From NCBI RefSeq assembly GCF_002591895.1, contig NZ_NISX01000001.1, forward strand, positions 203,431 to 267,430: a stretch of DNA of 64,000 nt, given 5' to 3'. This document shows positions 59,746 to 64,000 of the stretch, in pieces. The translations under genes and the position numbers were made by a program. This stretch comes from Lacimicrobium alkaliphilum. GTDB taxonomy: Bacteria > Pseudomonadota > Gammaproteobacteria > Enterobacterales > Alteromonadaceae. The notes under the pieces were generated by a model that saw nothing but the letters and a program-made list of their open reading frames with translations, was not told the origin of the DNA and ran no database searches. The first letter of the stretch is position 1, and every line of letters begins with the position of its first letter.

Positions 59746-61074
59746 TTAGTATGTAAAGCCGTTAAGTGACTGGCCTGAGGAACTTTTTGGAAGAAATAAC
59801 TGGTTATACAGTCGTGAGGCAAACTCATCGGTCATCCCGGCGATATAATCCGCTATTATTCGCATGCCTTGGCGGTGCTTTTCTGCATCGATCCATCGTG
59901 CCTGGGTGTTTTCCGGCAATAACCGCATGGGATCAGCAGAAAATGCAGCAAACAGAGCCATTACCAGCTGTTGGCCTTTAAACTCCATTACCTGAACTTC
60001 GTATGATTGAATGACCTGCTCGTATACAAACTGTTTGAACAGTCCCAGAGCGTCTGCAAAGGGTTGTGGGAGTACCGCGTTATACTGCAGCAGTGGTTCC
60101 TCAAAGTGCTCGTCTGAGCGGTCGATTTCAGTGGCGGTTATAAACCTGTTGACCAGTGCTCCAATAGCGTCTTTACGATGATAATGGCGATCACTGAATA
60201 GCTGTTCAGTGAGTTGGTACATAGCCGGACTGAGACCGTCCAGATTTAGCGCCTTAATGGGTTCATAGACCAACCGGATAAATTTCTCTTTGGTAACGAT
60301 GCCGGTAACAATGGCATCTTCAAGATCATGGATGCTATAGGCTATATCATCGGCCAGTTCCATAATCGAGCAATCAAAGGATTTATAACGGGTTTTCGCA
60401 TGTACATCGGGCTGGTGAACCGCAGTGGTAAACAGGGTTCTGTCGTTCTCGCTTAAAGGCTGTAAAAGCCAGTCAAATACCTCTTTATCATCGTCAAACA
60501 GGCCTTTGGCAGGTATCCAATCTTTGAGCTTAGGGGGCGTCGGCTCTTTTCCGGGCTGAGACGGTGCCTGTAACTCGCTGAGTAAGCCTGGATATTTCAC
60601 CAGGCCAAGCAGTGTCCGGCGGCACAGATTCATGCCCGCGTCAGCGGTATACAGTTCCAGTTTAGTGAGTATTCTGAAGGTCTGGCCATTGCCTTCAAAG
60701 CCGCCATACTCTCTCATCATGTAATTTAATGCGACTTCGCCGCCATGGCCAAAAGGAGGATGGCCGATATCATGAGCAAGGCAAAGCGCCTCGATCAGGC
60801 TGTCGTTCAGATCCAGTTCGTCAGCCAGTTGTGGGAATTTCTGTTGTAATAGTGAGGCGATACCGGTGCCGATTTGTGCCGCTTCCAGTGAGTGTGTTAA
60901 TCGGGTGCGATGAAAATCATTCATCCCTACACCCAGCACCTGAGTCTTTGCCTGTAAACGCCTGAAGGCCGCCGAGTGCAGAATGCGGGCTTTATCGCGT
61001 TGAAACCCTGAACGCTGATCGCCGTGACGTTCGGGTTGACTGTGCAAGCGGGATAGCCAGGGTGATTGCGACAT
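59746..61074 (-). CDS. dgt: Deoxyguanosinetriphosphate triphosphohydrolase (dGTPase)-like HD protein
   Basis: A 442-residue HD-domain protein that releases triphosphate from dGTP or other dNTPs. [30 protein letters not shown] and the HD motif [17 protein letters not shown] hold the metal ligands. [17 protein letters not shown] gives the last. It is closer in length to the Vibrio/Shewanella type than to E. coli Dgt (505). The ATG at 61074 has a perfect AGGAG site and begins 2 bp after yfbR ends. It is the third gene of alaA-yfbR-dgt. Confidence 0.93.
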   Translation of the reverse strand: MSQSPWLSRLHSQPERHGDQRSGFQRDKARILHSAAFRRLQAKTQVLGVGMNDFHRTRLTHSLEAAQIGTGIASLLQQKFPQLADELDLNDSLIEALCLAHDIGHPPFGHGGEVALNYMMREYGGFEGNGQTFRILTKLELYTADAGMNLCRRTLLGLVKYPGLLSELQAPSQPGKEPTPPKLKDWIPAKGLFDDDKEVFDWLLQPLSENDRTLFTTAVHQPDVHAKTRYKSFDCSIMELADDIAYSIHDLEDAIVTGIVTKEKFIRLVYEPIKALNLDGLSPAMYQLTEQLFSDRHYHRKDAIGALVNRFITATEIDRSDEHFEEPLLQYNAVLPQPFADALGLFKQFVYEQVIQSYEVQVMEFKGQQLVMALFAAFSADPMRLLPENTQARWIDAEKHRQGMRIIADYIAGMTDEFASRLYNQLFLPKSSSGQSLNGFTY

Positions 61075-61076
61075 AC

Positions 61077-61673
61077 TCACTCCTGAGTGATTTCATCAAG
61101 ACTGAGCGAAAAACTGGGAACATAGGCCTGAATAAAATAATTCACTTCATCGGCCTGATATGCATTAAGGATTTTATCCAGTCTCTTTTTGGCCAGCTCA
61201 AATTCATGATTCCCCGCAGCCAGTTCCTCCAGCGTTTTCAGGTAGGCACAAATGACATCTGCGGCTTTGATAATAAAACGCTCCTGCTCAGTGTGCAGAT
61301 GATGATCGATCAACTCGGCGTAGTCTTCACGAAACACATCAGGAGTCATATCCAGCAGCTTTTGCTCGGCAATGCTCTCTATTTTCTTATATTCCTTGCT
61401 GATGGCGGGGTTAAAATATTTAACCGGCGTCGGCAAGTCTCCGGTGATGACCTCAGAGACATCGTGAAACATGGCCAACGTAGCAATACGGTAAGGGTCT
61501 AAATCGCCCTGAAAATATTTATTGCGGATCAGTGCCAATGCATGAGCAACCATGGCGACTTGCAGGCTGTGCTCCTGTACATTCTCAGTACTGACATTAC
61601 GCATCAACGGCCAGCGATTAATCAGCTTCATCCGGGATAAATGGGCGAAAAAATGACTCTGCTGAGGCTTCAC
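61077..61673 (-). CDS. yfbR: 5'-deoxynucleotidase YfbR
   Basis: A 198-residue HD-family enzyme that dephosphorylates deoxyribonucleoside 5'-monophosphates. [16 protein letters not shown] and [23 protein letters not shown] hold the metal ligands and the family-typical [25 protein letters not shown] follows. It overlaps alaA by ATGA and precedes dgt by 2 bp, so all three are probably one operon. Confidence 0.95.
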   Translation of the reverse strand: MKPQQSHFFAHLSRMKLINRWPLMRNVSTENVQEHSLQVAMVAHALALIRNKYFQGDLDPYRIATLAMFHDVSEVITGDLPTPVKYFNPAISKEYKKIESIAEQKLLDMTPDVFREDYAELIDHHLHTEQERFIIKAADVICAYLKTLEELAAGNHEFELAKKRLDKILNAYQADEVNYFIQAYVPSFSLSLDEITQE

Positions 61674-62896
61674 GATACAGACCTCTGTTGATAATTGGCA
61701 AAAAAGCGTTCGAGTTTACCCATCGCGCTTTGTAGCTGATCAGTATGAGGCAGAAATACCACGCGAAAATAGCATCCTTGCTTAAGGTTAAATGCACTAC
61801 CATGGACCAACAGGACCTTTTCCTGTCGCAATAAATCCAGCACCATTAACTCATCGTCTTCAATACTGAATTTTTTAGCATCCACCCGCGCAAAACAATA
61901 CATAGCGCCTTTGGGTTTTACACAGGAAATGCCGGGGATCTGGTTCAGCATCCGCCAGGCAACATCCCGCTGCAGGCGCAGACGTCCATCTGAGACGACC
62001 AGATCATGAATACTCTGATATCCCCCCAGCGCCGTTTGCAACGCATGCTGACAGGGAACATTGGCGCACATGCGCATTGAGCTTAATAACGTCAGCCCCT
62101 GCATATAACTGCGGCCAAGCTTCTTGTTACCACTAATCATCATCCAGCCGACACGAAACCCTGCAACCCGGTAGTTTTTGGACAATCCACTTAAGGTCAC
62201 GAAGAAGACGTCATCGGCCAGTGCAGCTATACACTGATGTCTGGCCTCGTCATAAAGGATTTTGTCGTAGATCTCGTCGCTGAAAATTACCAGATCATGT
62301 TTCCGTGCAAGTTCGATGATCTGTAATAACAACTCACGGCTGTACACCGCTCCCGTTGGATTATTGGGGTTGATCAACACAATGGCACGAGTACTAGAGG
62401 TGATTTTTGCTTTGATATCATCAATGTCGGGGAACCAGTCTGCGCCTTCATCACATTGATAATGTACCGGGGTACCGGAAGATAAACTGACGGCTGCTGT
62501 CCACAATGGGTAATCCGGGCTGGGAATCAGAACTTCATCGCCATTATTCAGCAGTGCCTGCATCGCCATAACAATCAATTCGCTTACCCCATTGCCGATA
62601 TAGACATCATCAATATCGATATTGGTAATCCCTTGCTGTTGATAGTATTGCATTACAGCCACACGGGCGGAATAGATGCCCTGAGCGTCGCCGTAACCCT
62701 GTGCCGTAGGCAGGTTACGGATTACATCCTTAAGAATATCGTCTGGGGCTTCAAAGCCAAAGGGGGCAGGGTTACCGATGTTGAGTTTGAGAACCCGGTG
62801 GCCCTCATCTTCAAGGCGTTTAGCCTCGGTCAGTACCGGGCCCCGGATGTCATAACAAACATCGTTGAGTTTAGCGGACTTTACAATCTGTCTCAT
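61670..62896 (-). CDS. alaA: Glutamate-pyruvate aminotransferase AlaA
   Basis: A 408-residue PLP-dependent class I aminotransferase that makes alanine from pyruvate and glutamate. [20 protein letters not shown] and [19 protein letters not shown] match E. coli AlaA (YfbQ) closely. [12 protein letters not shown] and the PLP-Lys in [18 protein letters not shown] complete the site. The ATG at 62896 corresponds to the E. coli start; a TTG six codons upstream is less likely. It is upstream of yfbR, as in E. coli. Confidence 0.95.
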   Translation of the reverse strand: MRQIVKSAKLNDVCYDIRGPVLTEAKRLEDEGHRVLKLNIGNPAPFGFEAPDDILKDVIRNLPTAQGYGDAQGIYSARVAVMQYYQQQGITNIDIDDVYIGNGVSELIVMAMQALLNNGDEVLIPSPDYPLWTAAVSLSSGTPVHYQCDEGADWFPDIDDIKAKITSSTRAIVLINPNNPTGAVYSRELLLQIIELARKHDLVIFSDEIYDKILYDEARHQCIAALADDVFFVTLSGLSKNYRVAGFRVGWMMISGNKKLGRSYMQGLTLLSSMRMCANVPCQHALQTALGGYQSIHDLVVSDGRLRLQRDVAWRMLNQIPGISCVKPKGAMYCFARVDAKKFSIEDDELMVLDLLRQEKVLLVHGSAFNLKQGCYFRVVFLPHTDQLQSAMGKLERFFANYQQRSVS

Positions 62897-63106
62897 GAAA
62901 CAATCAGGTGGCAAAAACGTGGCATACAGGGTATTACCGGGTTCTACTGTGTGGCAAGAAGATCTTTGTCTATAGGGATGGCATTTTGATATAGCTGATT
63001 ACTGTTTCGTTTTCTTTTTTAAGAATAATTTCTAATATATTGGCCTGTTTTTCTTATCTTTTCGTACGCTAGTACACAGATAATGATAAAAAATGTTGGA
63101 GTTACT

Positions 63107-63901
63107 ATGTCGGAATCCTTCAAACAAGTACCTCACAGCCCTGCATCCGAAAGCGCTATCGGGCGGGTGATTCCCTGTAAAAAGCTTGAACCCGGTGATC
63201 CGCTTAAATGGCTGGTTCTGGGCTGGCGAGACTTAGCCAGGGCTCCGATGCTGACAGCAATTTATGGGGTTATTTTTGCGGCCATTCCCTGGCTGATTAC
63301 CTACCTTGTAACGCTGACCGGTTGGCATCTGGTAATTTTGCCATCCATTGTTTGTTTTATGCTTATTGGTCCCTTTTTAGCGGCCGGCCTTTATGATGTC
63401 AGTTGGGAACTGGCGAAACAGCATAAACCCAATTTATGGCATAGCATCAAAGCAGTGAAGCGTAATGCAGTTAATGAATGGGGATTTGGTATTCTGTTAA
63501 CGATTCTGATGATTTTTTGGTTGAGAGTGGCGTCGCTGATCCATGCACTGTACCCTCCCTACCTGGACGACAATCTGCAAAACCTGTTGCCATTTCTGGC
63601 CCTTGGGACAGTTATTGGGGCTGGCTTCACGTTGCTGGTGTTCTTTATCAGTGCATTTACTCAACCGGTTCTGATGGAGCGTAGGGTGGACCTGGCCACC
63701 GCAGTGCTGACCAGTATGCATGCAGTGTGGAGTAATAAAATACCAATGTTGATCTGGGCAGCCATTATTGCCACCAGTGTTGGAATTGGTTTTGTGACCG
63801 GGTTTGCAGGTTTCATTATTCTGATGCCGCTCATTGGATATGCCACCTGGCATGGGTATATAGATACCATAGAAGTTAAACGGGCCCGCCTTTACGAGTA
63901 G
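63107..63901 (+). CDS. DUF2189 family membrane protein
   Basis: A 264-residue protein with six hydrophobic segments. GWRDLARAPMLTAIYGVIFA and LPSIVCFMLIGPFLAAGLYDVSWELAK are characteristic of DUF2189, function unknown. The last part, LIGYATWHGYIDTI, is also conserved. A GGAG ribosome site precedes the ATG at 63107; an earlier start at 63083 is unlikely. It is convergent with yfaE. Confidence 0.88.
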   Translation: MSESFKQVPHSPASESAIGRVIPCKKLEPGDPLKWLVLGWRDLARAPMLTAIYGVIFAAIPWLITYLVTLTGWHLVILPSIVCFMLIGPFLAAGLYDVSWELAKQHKPNLWHSIKAVKRNAVNEWGFGILLTILMIFWLRVASLIHALYPPYLDDNLQNLLPFLALGTVIGAGFTLLVFFISAFTQPVLMERRVDLATAVLTSMHAVWSNKIPMLIWAAIIATSVGIGFVTGFAGFIILMPLIGYATWHGYIDTIEVKRARLYE

Positions 63902-63923
63902 AGAGATTGTGGAAGCCGGATGT

Positions 63924-64000
63924 TTATCCCAGCTTAATCACTAAATCAGATTTGGGGACACAGCAACAGGGAAGAATCTCGTCATCGTCTATATATGCCA
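63924..64000 (-). CDS. yfaE: Class I RNR-maintenance 2Fe-2S ferredoxin YfaE, C-terminal fragment
   Basis: Only the last 24 residues are in the window; the gene continues past the right edge. They read EILPCCCVPKSDLVIKLG after an acidic stretch, matching the E. coli YfaE end (EILPCCCRAKGDIEIEM). YfaE delivers electrons to the NrdB diiron centre, so nrdA/nrdB are expected just beyond the window. The CCC contains the last [2Fe-2S] ligand. Confidence 0.85.
   Translation of the reverse strand, partial: AYIDDDEILPCCCVPKSDLVIKLG

Overview
The window is an ordinary chromosomal stretch of a gammaproteobacterium, most probably an Alteromonadaceae member (Alteromonas/Aestuariibacter/Lacimicrobium-like). 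The reasons are the block icd(monomeric)-cspD-clpS-clpA-infA-bpt-aat-trxB, the yejK/yejL/yejM and alaA-yfbR arrangements, a MAPEG/DUF2937 pair, a LiuR-type valine operon and many M13/M61/S9 peptidases. This placement is an inference from protein families and gene order. I see no rRNA, tRNA, CRISPR array, prophage or complete insertion sequence. Coding density is high and many neighbours overlap by ATGA or TAATG.

Layout. 1-4.0 kb: tRNA/rRNA modification (mnmA partial, rluE) and NADP isocitrate dehydrogenase. 4.1-10.1 kb: the N-degron block (clpS, clpA, bpt, aat) with cspD, infA and trxB. 10.2-12.9 kb: a divergent pair made of a RimK-like ATP-grasp ligase and a GNAT-C39 peptidase fusion. 13.1-17.8 kb: yfbV, an S9 peptidase, a CNNM/CBS membrane protein and glutaminase. 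17.8-24.8 kb: a membrane diguanylate cyclase, a beta-lactamase-fold secreted protein next to a CbiM-like membrane protein, xthA, MAPEG and DUF2937 proteins, a lambda-phosphatase-like pseudoenzyme and a thioesterase. 24.8-26.5 kb: a REC-TPR response regulator. 26.8-32.6 kb: a valine-degradation operon (mmsA, acyl-CoA dehydrogenase, HIBYL-CoA hydrolase, mmsB, SDR) with a palindromic operator in front and a MITE-like repeat inside. 32.6-36.7 kb: yejM-like, yejL, yejK and a tandem PTPS-domain protein. 36.9-42.5 kb: M13 and M61 peptidases, a PilZ protein and a DUF962 protein. 42.6-50.8 kb: signal transduction (a LytS/LytTR pair, a Cache histidine kinase, two solute-binding proteins without transporter genes, a chemoreceptor and a TorF-type porin). 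51-56.1 kb: pfkA, a DUF6279 lipoprotein, L-2-hydroxyglutarate oxidase, glutathionyl-hydroquinone reductase and pirin. 56.1-59.2 kb: a small lipoprotein coupled to a second REC-TPR regulator, a VC2046-like protein and a YchJ-like protein. 59.2-64 kb: a SulA-like gene behind two LexA-like boxes, dgt, yfbR, alaA, a DUF2189 membrane protein and the tail of yfaE.

Themes. Protein turnover by the N-degron route is concentrated at the left. Branched-chain amino-acid catabolism is in the middle. Environmental sensing (chemoreceptor, kinases, binding proteins, c-di-GMP synthesis and PilZ) is scattered. Nucleotide-pool genes (dgt, yfbR, yfaE) lie at the right beside a probable SOS gene. The most unusual items are the SulA-like gene with its paired operators, the ATP-grasp/GNAT-C39 pair, the dead lambda-type phosphatase, the shortened YejM-like protein, and the sensory cluster that has binding proteins but no transporter.
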